Positions 16,231 to 25,151 of a stretch of DNA of 59,388 nucleotides are shown here, piece by piece. Both the position numbers and the translations under genes were made by a program. Under the pieces are notes generated by a model that was given only the letters and a program-made list of their open reading frames with translations, had not been told where the DNA came from and did no database searches. Within the stretch, counting starts at the first letter, position 1; each line of letters begins with the position of its first letter. The stretch covers positions 1-59,388 of the forward strand of contig JBNLCC010000024.1 of the NCBI GenBank assembly GCA_050303615.1, given 5' to 3'. The DNA comes from CAZDXJ01 sp050303615. GTDB lineage: Bacteria > Pseudomonadota > Gammaproteobacteria > Methylococcales > Methylomonadaceae.

Positions 16231-17453
16231 CCGAGCCCTATGAAGTGATCGTCGTCGGCGGCGGCATGGTTGGTGCAACGGCGGCTTGCATACTGGGGCT
16301 TGGCGGTGTTCATGTCGCGTTGCTGGATAGTTGTAACCCGCCCCGGCAGTGGCCGGCGGAACCCATTGATAACCGGGTTTCCGCATTGACCAAGGCATCA
16401 CAGAATATTTTGCAGGCGATCGGCGTCTGGCCGGCAATGCAACAACGGGGAGTCGGTGCTTATCAGCAAATGCATGTGTGGGATGCGCGTGCCCACGGCG
16501 AATTGCATTTTGATTGCGCCGATACCGAATACAGCGAGTTAGGGCATATCGTCGAAAACCGGCTGACGGTGGCGTGCTTGTGGAACTTGCTGGAATCATT
16601 ACCGACGGTAACTCTTGTTTGTCCGGCAACAGTTGCCGCGCTGCAGATCGATTCTTCGGGCGGGCAACTACAGTTGGATGACGGGCGCTCCCTCGCAGGA
16701 CAATTAGTGCTGGCCGCTGATGGCAGGGATTCTAAACTACGCACTATGGCTGCGATTGATATTACCGGTTGGGATTACCGGCAGTACGGACTGGTTGCGA
16801 CGGTAACAACCGAAGCCAGTCACCGGGCAACTGCCCGGCAACGATTTTTAGAGCAAGGCCCGCTAGCTTTTTTACCTTTATATAACGGGCAAAGCTCAAT
16901 CGTTTGGACATTGGCGCCGGAAACGGCCAAACACTATTTGGCGCTGCCGCAAGAGGAGTTTCTCCGGCTTTTGGAACAGGCGTCCGCGGGTATTCTGGGC
17001 AAGATGTTGGATGTTGGCCCCAGGGCTGCATTTCCTTTGCGCTATCAATATGCAAATAGTTATATTGCGGAACACTTTGCCCTGCTTGGCGATGCGGCTC
17101 ATGCAATGCATCCTTTGGCAGGACAGGGCGCAAATGCCGGACTGCTTGATGCGGCGGCAATTGCGGAACTGATTTTATCGGCAAAGCGGCAGCAGCGACC
17201 GATAGCGGGAAGGCGAGTGTTGCGTCAATATGAGCGTTGGCGGAAAGGTGATAATTTGCTGATGTTGTCAGCCATGGACGCGCTAAAAAGGATTTACGGC
17301 GTATCGATGCAACCGTTTATTTATCTACGTTCTGAAGGGATGAACCGGCTTAACCAATCGGCTGTTTTAAAAAATTATTTTAACCGCTATGCGATGGGAT
17401 TACGCGACGATTTACCGAAGTTGGCCAGGGGGCTACCCTGTTGGCCGATATAA
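16227..17453 (+). CDS. ubiI: UbiI/VisC-type ubiquinone ring hydroxylase
   Basis: A 408-residue FAD monooxygenase paralogous to UbiH. FAD motif EVIVVGGGMVGATAACILG is at the front. ALLGDAAHAMHPLAGQGANAG is the second FAD motif, in the form usual for UbiI and UbiF. The frame is open further upstream, but the ATG at 16227 overlaps the ubiH stop (ATGA) and places the FAD motif at residue 5 onward. By position and sequence it is most like UbiI (C5 hydroxylation); UbiF or a broad-range UbiL-type role cannot be excluded. Confidence 0.85.
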   Translation: MTEPYEVIVVGGGMVGATAACILGLGGVHVALLDSCNPPRQWPAEPIDNRVSALTKASQNILQAIGVWPAMQQRGVGAYQQMHVWDARAHGELHFDCADTEYSELGHIVENRLTVACLWNLLESLPTVTLVCPATVAALQIDSSGGQLQLDDGRSLAGQLVLAADGRDSKLRTMAAIDITGWDYRQYGLVATVTTEASHRATARQRFLEQGPLAFLPLYNGQSSIVWTLAPETAKHYLALPQEEFLRLLEQASAGILGKMLDVGPRAAFPLRYQYANSYIAEHFALLGDAAHAMHPLAGQGANAGLLDAAAIAELILSAKRQQRPIAGRRVLRQYERWRKGDNLLMLSAMDALKRIYGVSMQPFIYLRSEGMNRLNQSAVLKNYFNRYAMGLRDDLPKLARGLPCWPI

Positions 17454-17701
17454 TATTACAAGGGAAAAACCTTATATATGAGCGATAAATTTTACCCTGC
17501 CGCGTGGCTTCTGGTATATTCTGTCTCTGGCGGGCTAAATTGAGGTTTGTAGCCGAGGTTGATAGCTTGTGGTGCAACGGGCGTCGGCTGAAATTTCAAA
17601 TAGAAAAATTGCCCTAAGGAACACGCTGCCGAATAATGGCATCTGCGGTACGGAATAAAGAAGCAAAAAAAATTTATTATATAAAATGATGGAGAGGAGA
17701 C

Positions 17702-18109
17702 ATGATAGAAGCACTGTTTATTTTGACTGTTATTTTTGTAGCTTATGTTGTTTATTCGGTTACAAGCGACTTTAAAAAGTCAGGCGGTTCCAAAGAGATT
17801 CGACCTGCCCCGAAGGCGAAACAGCAGGCCGCCCCAAAAGTAACGGTTGAAAAAGTTGCACAACCGGCCGCTAAAGCGGAGGTTGCTGCGTCAGCACCGG
17901 CCAGTAAAGAGGTGCGTAACCCCGAAACCGGCGAAACAGCGGCTATTCCCTCAAATTATCGCTTCACCAAACGCTGGATTAAAGACGCGCTTGTTACTGA
18001 AGGTCTGTTGGACAAAGTATATAAAAATAATGAATTGGATGACGCTGCCAGCGCAAAAGTAAAAGCGGCGCTTGAACAATTTAGAATGATGGAAAAGTAT
18101 CAGCCTTAA
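17702..18109 (+). CDS. Small membrane-anchored protein, function unknown
   Basis: A 135-residue protein with one N-terminal membrane helix (about 1-21, LFILTVIFVAYVVYSV), an Ala/Pro/Lys-rich flexible region (about 35-75) and a small helical C-terminal domain (about 80-135, RFTKRWIKDALVTEGLLDKVYK). No family recognised. A very strong GGAGAGGAG ribosome-binding site precedes the ATG. The 248-base gap from ubiI contains AT-rich promoter-like sequence (TATATAAAAT near 17680), suggesting its own promoter. Confidence 0.7.
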   Translation: MIEALFILTVIFVAYVVYSVTSDFKKSGGSKEIRPAPKAKQQAAPKVTVEKVAQPAAKAEVAASAPASKEVRNPETGETAAIPSNYRFTKRWIKDALVTEGLLDKVYKNNELDDAASAKVKAALEQFRMMEKYQP

Positions 18110-18132
18110 ACTGGATCCGTCAGCGTCCCTCA

Positions 18133-18177
18133 AGACGAAACTGCAGTGGGTGTTTTTAGGATTACACCCTAGCGTCT
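18133..18177 (+). terminator. Stem-loop after the 17.7-kb membrane protein gene
   Basis: GGGTGT (18148-18153) pairs with ACACCC (18164-18169), flanked by an outer AGACG (18133-18137)/CGTCT (18173-18177) pair. It starts 24 bases after the stop codon. There is no T-run after it, so it is a possible rather than a proven terminator. Confidence 0.4.
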
Positions 18178-18250
18178 CGAATTGCTACGCCTGAAAACGC
18201 GAAAGGTATTTAAATCTGCCGAATTTTCCGGCATATGCTTACTGGTTTTG

Positions 18251-18276
18251 CATATGGCCTTCCTTGAAGGCGTATG
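18251..18276 (-). terminator. Stem-loop just downstream of pilR
   Basis: GCCTTC (18257-18262) and GAAGGC (18266-18271) form a perfect stem with a three-base loop, extended by CATA/TATG outside a small internal bulge. It begins two bases after the pilR stop on the minus strand and probably marks the end of the pilS-pilR transcript. There is no strong U-run. Confidence 0.45.
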
Positions 18277-18277
18277 G

Positions 18278-19618
18278 TCATTCAAGATCTAATTTTTTTA
18301 GGCGGTAACGCAAGGATCTGAATGACAGACCTAACAGCTTGGCGGCTGCGGTTTTGTTCCAGCGGCTTTTTATCAATGCGTTGTTAATCGCTTTTTTCTC
18401 AATTTCCGCCAAATAATCTTCCAGGCTCACTTCGGCGGGATTGAATTGAGGGGCTTCCGGAATGGTTTCGCTTCCGACCGGCAGATTTATATCTTCAGCT
18501 TTAATGTTATCGCCGTCATAAAGGGCCAATGCCCGTTCCAGAATATTTTCCAGTTCTCTCACGTTACCTGGAAAATAATATTGTTTGAGTAGTGCCAGAG
18601 CTGCCGGTGAAATTTTGGGGGGGGTAGTGATATTTGTGCTTTCAGCCAGCCGGGATAAAATATGCTCAGCCAATTGAGGGATATCTTCTGCTCTTTCTCT
18701 TAATGGCGGAACGTTGAGATCAATCACATTGATCCGATAGTACAAATCCTGACGGAATTTTCCTTCCTGTACCATTTTTCCCAAATCCTGATGGGTGGCG
18801 CTGAGTAAGCGTACATCGACGGGTATTTCCTGTTGTCCCCCTACCGGCCGTATTTTTTTTTCTTGAATAGCACGGAGCAATTTTACCTGAAGCGATTGCG
18901 GCAGATCTGCAACCTCATCAAGAAACAGCGTGCCTCCATCGGCGGCCTGGAATAGACCTTCCTTGTCGGAATGAGCTCCGGTAAAACTGCCTTTTTTGTG
19001 GCCGAAAAACTCACTTTCCATAAGTTCGTGAGGAATGGCTCCGCAATTGATGGCAATAAAGGCTTTTTCGTTGCGCGGGCTTTGCTGATGAATCAATCTG
19101 GCAACCAGCTCCTTTCCTGAACCTGATTCTCCGCTGATATAAACCGGAGCCTGACTGCGGGCAACCTTGCTAATTGTTCCCCGTATATCACGCATGATTT
19201 GCGATTCGCCAAGTAATATGCCTCTGCTTCTTTGATCGGGAAGGCTGGCGGCATTTACCTTGATGGCATTATTCACCAGGCGCCGCAGAGTAGTTAAATC
19301 AACCGGCTTGGAGATAAAATCAAAAGCGCCGTTTTTCATGGCGCGCACAGCCGTCTCCATGTTGCCGTGGGCTGTGATGACGGCTACCGGTATTGCCGTA
19401 TAACTTTTCTGGATAAAGTCGACCAAGTCCAGTCCGTCGCCATCGGGCAATTGCATGTCGGTCAAACATAAATTGATTGGTTGCTGCGCTAACAATGTTT
19501 TAGCCGAAGCAATATTTCCTGCAGAACAGGTGCGTATTTGCATACGGTTTAAGGTGATTTCCAGAAGCTCGCGAATGTCGGGTTCGTCGTCAACAACGAG
19601 AGTAAGCGGTGTATTCAT
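18278..19618 (-). CDS. pilR: NtrC-family response regulator PilR
   Basis: A 446-residue activator with a receiver domain (phospho-acceptor D54 in CLTDMQLPDGDG), an AAA+ sigma-54 domain (Walker A GESGSGKE; GSFTGA, the serine variant common in PilR; Walker B TLFLDEVADLP) and a C-terminal Fis-type helix-turn-helix (NKTAAAKLLGLSFRSLRYRLKK). The start MNTPLTLVVDD at 19618 overlaps the pilS stop (ATGA); an in-frame upstream extension lies inside pilS and is unlikely. PilR activates type IV pilin genes from sigma-54 promoters; none of these are in the window. Confidence 0.9.
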   Translation of the reverse strand: MNTPLTLVVDDEPDIRELLEITLNRMQIRTCSAGNIASAKTLLAQQPINLCLTDMQLPDGDGLDLVDFIQKSYTAIPVAVITAHGNMETAVRAMKNGAFDFISKPVDLTTLRRLVNNAIKVNAASLPDQRSRGILLGESQIMRDIRGTISKVARSQAPVYISGESGSGKELVARLIHQQSPRNEKAFIAINCGAIPHELMESEFFGHKKGSFTGAHSDKEGLFQAADGGTLFLDEVADLPQSLQVKLLRAIQEKKIRPVGGQQEIPVDVRLLSATHQDLGKMVQEGKFRQDLYYRINVIDLNVPPLRERAEDIPQLAEHILSRLAESTNITTPPKISPAALALLKQYYFPGNVRELENILERALALYDGDNIKAEDINLPVGSETIPEAPQFNPAEVSLEDYLAEIEKKAINNALIKSRWNKTAAAKLLGLSFRSLRYRLKKLDLE

Positions 19619-21243
19619 ATTTCTATTATTGTTTTCTCGGCATCCGGAATGCTTAAACGGAAACAACTGCCGGAAGTTCCGTCCGGATGATAGCTTAATT
19701 TTGCTTGATTCAGTTCAGCTAACTCCCTGCTGATATAAAGTCCCAAACCTGTCCCGGTAGCCGAAGTCGTAAAAAAAGGTTCAAATAAATGTTTGCTGTG
19801 TTCCGCATTTACTCCGGGGCCTTTATCGATCACGTCAATGTAGTGGTTATGCGGCTGCTGTCTACAAGTCGCTCTGATGACGATCTTTTCGGAATCGTTA
19901 GTGCCGTATTTCAATGCGTTTTGGCAAAGGTTGTCAAGAATTTGTTTAAGATGACCCGGATCGATCAAAACATTAATGGAATCTGCATTGGTTTGGAGGT
20001 CGAACGGGCCGTCGTTGCGATTCTGTTCAATATAGAATTGTTGCAGATAGTTTCGCAGCCAGGAGGTCAGTTCGATTGATTCGCGATTGGAATTTTTTCT
20101 TTTGGATAATTGTAAAATTTCTTCAATAATTTGATTGACCCGTGAAGTTTGCACCTGAATAATTTCCGTCAGCCGTTTTTCCTCTGTGTGTAATTCAGGA
20201 TACTCGGATAATAACTGTACGGCATGGCTAATGGCGCCGATCGGGTTGCGAATTTCATGGGCAATACTGGCGGTTAAACGGCCTAACGAAGCCAGTTTGC
20301 TTTGTTGAACATGCTGGTTATAAAGCGCGGTATCTTCCAGAATGACCATATAAATGGTTTCATGCAAAATCGGTAGCAGCTTGAAACGGACCTGGATATT
20401 AATTTGGTTGGTAAATGGTAAACTGACCGTGTCCTGCTCCGGGTTTTGCTGCCAGTTTTTAAACGCGGAGGCGAGCACCGGCGAAATATCATGTAGCCTT
20501 ATCGGCAGAAGCTGCAGGTCCAGTAAACGTAAAGCCGCCTCGTTGAACATGCTGATATGATGAGCTTTATCGATGATAATGATGCCGGATTGGAGATGCT
20601 GGATTATATAATGATTTAACTCTTCCAATTCGAGGATGGTTTTTTTTCGTTGTTCGGCAACCAGTTCGGATTGCTCCGTGCGTTGTGCCAATAGCAGGGA
20701 AAGGATGGAAATGGCAAACAATGATGCACCGAGCATGCCTGTATAAGTGTAGGCGGAAATTCTATGGAGCGCTTGATGAGAATAAATTTGCTCGCTGAGA
20801 ACTGTTACGCTAGCCATTGCGGCAAATACCACGGCACAACGGCCGCCGATTAATAAGCCGCTTGCCGCAATCGGGACGGCCAGTAAAATTCCGATACCGC
20901 TGGTAATGCCGCCGCTGGAATGCATCAGCAGGGTGATAAAAATAATATCCATAAAAATAAGAACCTGGACCTGTGTAGAGTAGCTGGGGTAGCGAATAAA
21001 CAAGCTCGCCCCCGAAATTACCGACAGCATCAGGTAACTGAGACTGCTCAAAGAATACAGTTGAGAATTAAAAGTACCGAGTATCGACGGGCCGGTGGGA
21101 GTGAAAAATAACAGCGCAAACAGGCTGGCTATGATAAACCGGTACAGCAAGAATACGTTTAATGACAACCAGGCTTGTTTTTCGGGAATGCCGTATCCCT
21201 TGGAAAAAGGACAAGGGTAGATCATATTTTTGCCGCTATGCAT
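19615..21243 (-). CDS. pilS: Type IV pilus sensor histidine kinase PilS
   Basis: A 542-residue membrane kinase. Six membrane helices span about residues 28-190, a PAS-like segment covers about 205-310, the phospho-acceptor is H329 (IAHEIRNP), and an ATPase domain follows with N (DNLCQNALKYG), G1 (DKGPGV) and G2 (GTGLGLYIS) boxes. This layout is that of Pseudomonas PilS. It partners PilR, encoded immediately downstream with a four-base overlap. A shorter start at M7 (21225) is possible. The gene is divergent from sucC. Confidence 0.9.
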   Translation of the reverse strand: MHSGKNMIYPCPFSKGYGIPEKQAWLSLNVFLLYRFIIASLFALLFFTPTGPSILGTFNSQLYSLSSLSYLMLSVISGASLFIRYPSYSTQVQVLIFMDIIFITLLMHSSGGITSGIGILLAVPIAASGLLIGGRCAVVFAAMASVTVLSEQIYSHQALHRISAYTYTGMLGASLFAISILSLLLAQRTEQSELVAEQRKKTILELEELNHYIIQHLQSGIIIIDKAHHISMFNEAALRLLDLQLLPIRLHDISPVLASAFKNWQQNPEQDTVSLPFTNQINIQVRFKLLPILHETIYMVILEDTALYNQHVQQSKLASLGRLTASIAHEIRNPIGAISHAVQLLSEYPELHTEEKRLTEIIQVQTSRVNQIIEEILQLSKRKNSNRESIELTSWLRNYLQQFYIEQNRNDGPFDLQTNADSINVLIDPGHLKQILDNLCQNALKYGTNDSEKIVIRATCRQQPHNHYIDVIDKGPGVNAEHSKHLFEPFFTTSATGTGLGLYISRELAELNQAKLSYHPDGTSGSCFRLSIPDAEKTIIEI

Positions 21244-21338
21244 ACTTTATAGGGGATTTAGGGTGAAAGTTTCTTAAATGATTATTAAAATACTTTTAAA
21301 TAATAGCATTGCATTTTAATTGCGCACAGGAGCGCCGC

Positions 21339-22502
21339 ATGAACATCCATGAATATCAAGCCAAGCAGCTTTTCAGTTACTATGGCATCGCTACGCCGGA
21401 AGGTAAACCGGTCAGGGATACACAGCAAGTAAAACAAGTATTAGAGGAATTAGGCGGCGACAGCTGGGTGGTCAAAGCCCAAGTACATGCCGGTGGACGC
21501 GGTAAAGCCGGTGGCGTGCAGGTGGCACGGGATCTTCGGGAGGCGGAGTCGATAACCGGCCGATTGTTAGGCAGTTGTTTGGTGACGCAACAGACTACAG
21601 CGACCGGTTTGCCGGTTGACTCGGTATTGATAGAGAAAACCAGCGCCATAGCGCGGGAATTTTACATCAGCCTGTTAGTGGACAGGGCTTCTGAAAAAAT
21701 GATGTTCGTCGCTTCAGCAGCGGGAGGAACGGATATCGAGACCGTTGCCCGGGAAACACCGGAGAAAATCCTAATGGAAAAAATTAAGGCGGCCGGCTTG
21801 CAGTCTTATCAATGCAGGAAAATAGCCTACGCGCTGGGCCTAAAAGGAAAGCAACTGGCCGAATTGGAAACAATCATGCGCGGCATGGTGAAGCTGTTTC
21901 TCGAAAAAGACGCCAGTCAGGTGGAAATCAATCCGTTGATCGAAACCGCTAACGGTGCTTTGCTGGCTTTGGATGCAAAAATTAACTTTGATGATAACGC
22001 GCTGATGTTGCATTCTGATATCAGCGGTTTGCGGGACGGCGGCCAGGAAGACGAAAAAGAACATATCGCCGAGCAGATCGGATTAAATTACATCAGTCTT
22101 GACGGCAATATAGGCTGTATGGTGAATGGTGCCGGTCTGGCAATGGCAACCATGGATCTGATTAAACTGAAAGGCGGGGAGCCGGCAAATTTTCTCGACG
22201 TCGGCGGTGGCACCACTTCCGAAAAAGTATCCGAAGCATTCAAATTGATTCTTTCCGATGAAAAAGTCAAATCGGTTCTGGTTAATATTTTCGGCGGCAT
22301 TGTGCATTGCAACATTATCGCTGAGGGTATATTGCATGCTGTGCAGGACATGGACGTCTCGGTTCCCATTGTGGTGCGCTTGGAAGGAACCAATGCGGAA
22401 GAGGGACGGGATCTGTTAAACAATTCGGAACTGGCTGTTATTGCCGCCAATGATTTGGAAATAGCGGCCGCCAAAGCGGTTCATTTAGTGAGGACGGCAT
22501 GA
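21339..22502 (+). CDS. sucC: Succinyl-CoA ligase (ADP-forming) beta subunit
   Basis: A 387-residue ATP-grasp protein. MNIHEYQAKQLF, VVKAQVHAGGRGKAGGV, QVEINPLIE, LDGNIGCMVNGAGLAMATMD and VNIFGGIVHCNIIAEGI correspond closely to E. coli SucC (388). It pairs with SucD to interconvert succinyl-CoA and succinate with nucleotide synthesis in the TCA cycle. Methylotroph malate-CoA ligase (MtkA) is a close paralogue; the sequence looks like SucC, but substrate is not proven. The ATG at 21339 follows an AGGAG site. Overlaps sucD by four bases. Confidence 0.88.
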   Translation: MNIHEYQAKQLFSYYGIATPEGKPVRDTQQVKQVLEELGGDSWVVKAQVHAGGRGKAGGVQVARDLREAESITGRLLGSCLVTQQTTATGLPVDSVLIEKTSAIAREFYISLLVDRASEKMMFVASAAGGTDIETVARETPEKILMEKIKAAGLQSYQCRKIAYALGLKGKQLAELETIMRGMVKLFLEKDASQVEINPLIETANGALLALDAKINFDDNALMLHSDISGLRDGGQEDEKEHIAEQIGLNYISLDGNIGCMVNGAGLAMATMDLIKLKGGEPANFLDVGGGTTSEKVSEAFKLILSDEKVKSVLVNIFGGIVHCNIIAEGILHAVQDMDVSVPIVVRLEGTNAEEGRDLLNNSELAVIAANDLEIAAAKAVHLVRTA

Positions 22503-23374
22503 GCATATTAATCGACAAAAACACCAAAGTCATTTGCCAGGGATTTACCGGCAAGCAGGGCAGTTTTCATTCACAGCAGGCTTTGGATTACGGAACGCGG
22601 CTGGTGGCCGGTGTGACACCGGGAAGGGGGGGGGGGAGCCATCTCGGCCTGCCGGTATTCGATACCGTCCAGCAGGCGGTCGACAATACCGGCGCGGACG
22701 CGACGATGATTTATGTGCCGCCGGCTTATGCCGCCGATGCCATCCTCGAAGCGGAAGACGCCGGCATCAGGGTGATTGTATGCATTACCGAGGGTATACC
22801 CATTTTGCACATGCTGCGCGTGAAAGCGGTTTTGCAAAACTCGCAGTCGCTGCTGATCGGTCCCAATTGTCCGGGTGTCATAACGCCGGGACAATGTAAG
22901 CTGGGCATTATGCCCGGCAATATCCATCAGTGCGGCAGTATCGGTATTGTGTCCCGATCCGGAACACTTACCTACGAAGCCGTGCACCAAACCACCCGGC
23001 AGAGACTGGGACAGAGTACCTGTGTCGGTATCGGCGGCGACCCGCTGCATGGTTTAAGGTTTATCGACGTCATCAAAATGTTTCAGGAAGATGATCAAAC
23101 CCGGGGTATTGTGATGGTCGGCGAGATCGGCGGCAGTGAGGAGGAGCAGGCTGCGGCATATATCGAGGCTCATGTCAGCAAACCGGTAGTTGCCTATATT
23201 GCCGGACGCACAGCCCCGCCGGGGAAACGGATGGGCCACGCCGGCGCGATTGTCACCGGCGGCAAAGGCACGGCCGAAGGTAAGGTGGCCGCACTGAAAG
23301 CCGCCGGCGTTACTGTAGTTGATTCACCGACAGAGATCGGCCAGTGCATGCATGACCGGTTAAATACGAATTAA
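22499..23374 (+). CDS. sucD: Succinyl-CoA ligase alpha subunit
   Basis: A 291-residue subunit binding CoA and carrying the phospho-histidine. MSILIDKNTKVICQGFTGKQ, LIGPNCPGVITPG, GIVSRSGTLTYEAV and GHAGAIVTGGKGTA (active-site His) follow E. coli SucD closely. The segment at 22626-22636 is an uninterrupted run of 11 G encoding the RGGG of TPGRGGGSHLGLP, a possible slippage site, though the frame is intact here. Begins in the sucC stop (ATGA) and ends three bases before nadE. Confidence 0.9.
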   Translation: MSILIDKNTKVICQGFTGKQGSFHSQQALDYGTRLVAGVTPGRGGGSHLGLPVFDTVQQAVDNTGADATMIYVPPAYAADAILEAEDAGIRVIVCITEGIPILHMLRVKAVLQNSQSLLIGPNCPGVITPGQCKLGIMPGNIHQCGSIGIVSRSGTLTYEAVHQTTRQRLGQSTCVGIGGDPLHGLRFIDVIKMFQEDDQTRGIVMVGEIGGSEEEQAAAYIEAHVSKPVVAYIAGRTAPPGKRMGHAGAIVTGGKGTAEGKVAALKAAGVTVVDSPTEIGQCMHDRLNTN

Positions 23375-23377
23375 ACG

Positions 23378-25003
23378 ATGAATCTCAAAATAGCTTTAGC
23401 CCAGCTCAATCCTCTGGTAGGCGACATTCACGGCAATACCGAAAAAATTATTCGCTATGCCGTTGAAGCTCGCGATCGGTTGCACGCGCATGCCGTCGTT
23501 TTCCCGGAACTTGCCGTAACCGCTTATCCTCCGGAAGATTTGTTGTTCAGGACGGATTTTATCGTGCAGGCCGAACGCGCGCTGGCGACAATTGCAGAGC
23601 AGACCAAAGGAATCAGTGTCATTGTCGGCTTTCCGGAATGTCACGGCGATGCTTTGTACAACAGTGCCGCGGTTTTAATGGAAGGTAAAACGGTGGCTGT
23701 ATATCGAAAAAATATCCTGCCCAATTACGGTGTTTTTGATGAAAAAAGATATTTTACTGCCGGCAGGGAGTGCTGCGTTTTTGAATTACAGGGCATTCCA
23801 CTCGGCATCAGCATCTGCGAGGATGTTTGGGAGCCGGGGGTCGTCGAACAAACCCGCCGCGCCGGAGCGGAAATTTTATTGAACCTGAATGCGTCACCCT
23901 ATCACGCCGGTAAGATCCATGCGCGGGAATCGGTAATCAGGGCACGAATTCAAACCGCCGCTATTCCGGTGCTCTATGTAAACCAAGTAGGCGGCCAGGA
24001 TGAACTGGTATTTGACGGTGCGTCATTTGTGATGGACCGGACCGGTACGATTGTATTCCGGGCGGAGGAGTTCGAAGAGCAATTAAACGCCGTGGAATTT
24101 ACTTGCGGCCAAGGCTGTAACCCACTATCTGCAACAGTGGCGCCGCATTACCACGAGGTCAGCAGCGATTATCGGGCGTTGGTGCTCGGCGTCCATGATT
24201 ATGTGAAAAAAAATGGTTTTCAAGGGTGTGTGCTGGGTTTGTCCGGCGGCATTGATTCCGCTTTGACTTTGGCAATAGCGGTTGACGCTTTGGGTAAAGA
24301 CCAGGTTGAAGCGGTATTGATGCCGTCCCGCTATACCCGGGATATGAGTGTGCAGGATGCCGTTGCACAAGCGGAAGCGTTAGGCGTGTCGTACCATATT
24401 ATTCCCATCGAACCGGCGGTGGCGGCGTTTAATACCATGTTATCGGAATTATTTGCGGGCAGCGAAAGGGATACGACTGAAGAAAACATACAGGCCCGTA
24501 GCCGTGGTGTCATTCTGATGGCGCTATCCAATAAACAGGGCAGGCTATTGCTGACCACCGGCAACAAAAGTGAAATGAGTGTCGGTTATGCAACGCTTTA
24601 CGGCGATATGGCCGGGGGGTTTGCCCCGCTGAAGGATGTCCCCAAAATGTTGGTTTATAAATTAGCCACTTATCGTAACAGTATAGCCCCGGTAATTCCG
24701 GAAAGGGTCATCACCAGGCCGCCTTCTGCCGAGTTGGCGCCGGACCAGAAGGATGAGGATTCATTGCCGCCCTATTCAGTGCTCGATCCGATTTTGGAGC
24801 GTTATGTTGAACGCGATCAATCGGAGCAGGAAATTATTAACGCGGGTTTTGCCAGGGATGATGTTTGCCGGGCCATTAGCCTGGTAGACAGGAATGAATA
24901 TAAACGGCGGCAGTCGCCTCCGGGCATCAGGATTACGCCAAAGGCTTTCGGTAAAGACAGGCGCTACCCGATTACCTCCGGTTACCGGGGCGTTAAACAA
25001 TAA
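23378..25003 (+). CDS. nadE: Glutamine-dependent NAD+ synthetase
   Basis: A 541-residue two-domain enzyme. The N-terminal nitrilase-fold glutaminase has the triad E44 (FPELAV), K111 (YRKNILPNYGVFDE) and C147 (ISICEDVWEPG). The C-terminal ammonia-dependent synthetase carries the SGGIDS PP-loop (in GLSGGIDSALT) and GNKSEMSVGYATLYGD. It converts deamido-NAD to NAD using glutamine. It starts three bases after sucD and is probably the last gene of the sucCD-nadE operon. No clear terminator follows; the Pho-regulated pstS promoter region begins within about 30 bases. Confidence 0.94.
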   Translation: MNLKIALAQLNPLVGDIHGNTEKIIRYAVEARDRLHAHAVVFPELAVTAYPPEDLLFRTDFIVQAERALATIAEQTKGISVIVGFPECHGDALYNSAAVLMEGKTVAVYRKNILPNYGVFDEKRYFTAGRECCVFELQGIPLGISICEDVWEPGVVEQTRRAGAEILLNLNASPYHAGKIHARESVIRARIQTAAIPVLYVNQVGGQDELVFDGASFVMDRTGTIVFRAEEFEEQLNAVEFTCGQGCNPLSATVAPHYHEVSSDYRALVLGVHDYVKKNGFQGCVLGLSGGIDSALTLAIAVDALGKDQVEAVLMPSRYTRDMSVQDAVAQAEALGVSYHIIPIEPAVAAFNTMLSELFAGSERDTTEENIQARSRGVILMALSNKQGRLLLTTGNKSEMSVGYATLYGDMAGGFAPLKDVPKMLVYKLATYRNSIAPVIPERVITRPPSAELAPDQKDEDSLPPYSVLDPILERYVERDQSEQEIINAGFARDDVCRAISLVDRNEYKRRQSPPGIRITPKAFGKDRRYPITSGYRGVKQ

Positions 25004-25034
25004 AGCGCTGACCAACAAGCATCGTGAAGTGAAC

Positions 25035-25052
25035 GAAAAATTTAAATTTTTC
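25035..25052. promoter_or_regulatory. 18-bp perfect AT-rich palindrome upstream of the Pho boxes
   Basis: GAAAAATTT (25035-25043) is followed directly by its reverse complement AAATTTTTC (25044-25052). It ends four bases before the first Pho heptamer. It might be an UP-like element or a protein-binding site at the pstS promoter, or a bidirectional weak terminator for nadE. Its role is inference. Confidence 0.4.
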
Positions 25053-25055
25053 ATC

Positions 25056-25095
25056 TTGTCATCAAATTGTCATATTTTATTCATATTATTGTAAC
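25056..25095 (+). promoter_or_regulatory. Tandem Pho boxes upstream of pstS (PhoB-binding array)
   Basis: Two heptamers TTGTCAT at 25056-25062 and 25067-25073, separated by CAAA, match the PhoB consensus CTGTCAT-N4-CTGTMAY. Two weaker heptamers continue on the same 11-base step: TATTCAT (25078-25084) and TTGTAAC (25089-25095). The array predicts PhoB-dependent induction of pstS and probably the rest of the pst locus under phosphate limitation. phoB and phoR are not in the window. Confidence 0.85.
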
Positions 25096-25110
25096 CTTTT
25101 GATTACACAA

Positions 25111-25129
25111 TGATCTCAATGGGAGATCA
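25111..25129 (+). promoter_or_regulatory. Hairpin in the pstS leader
   Basis: TGATCTC (25111-25117) and GAGATCA (25123-25129) form a perfect seven-base stem around a five-base loop. It ends 22 bases before the pstS ATG and lies downstream of the Pho-box array. It would sit near the 5' end of the pstS mRNA and may protect it. Confidence 0.45.
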
Positions 25130-25151
25130 AATCTAAGAGCGAGTTATTCAA

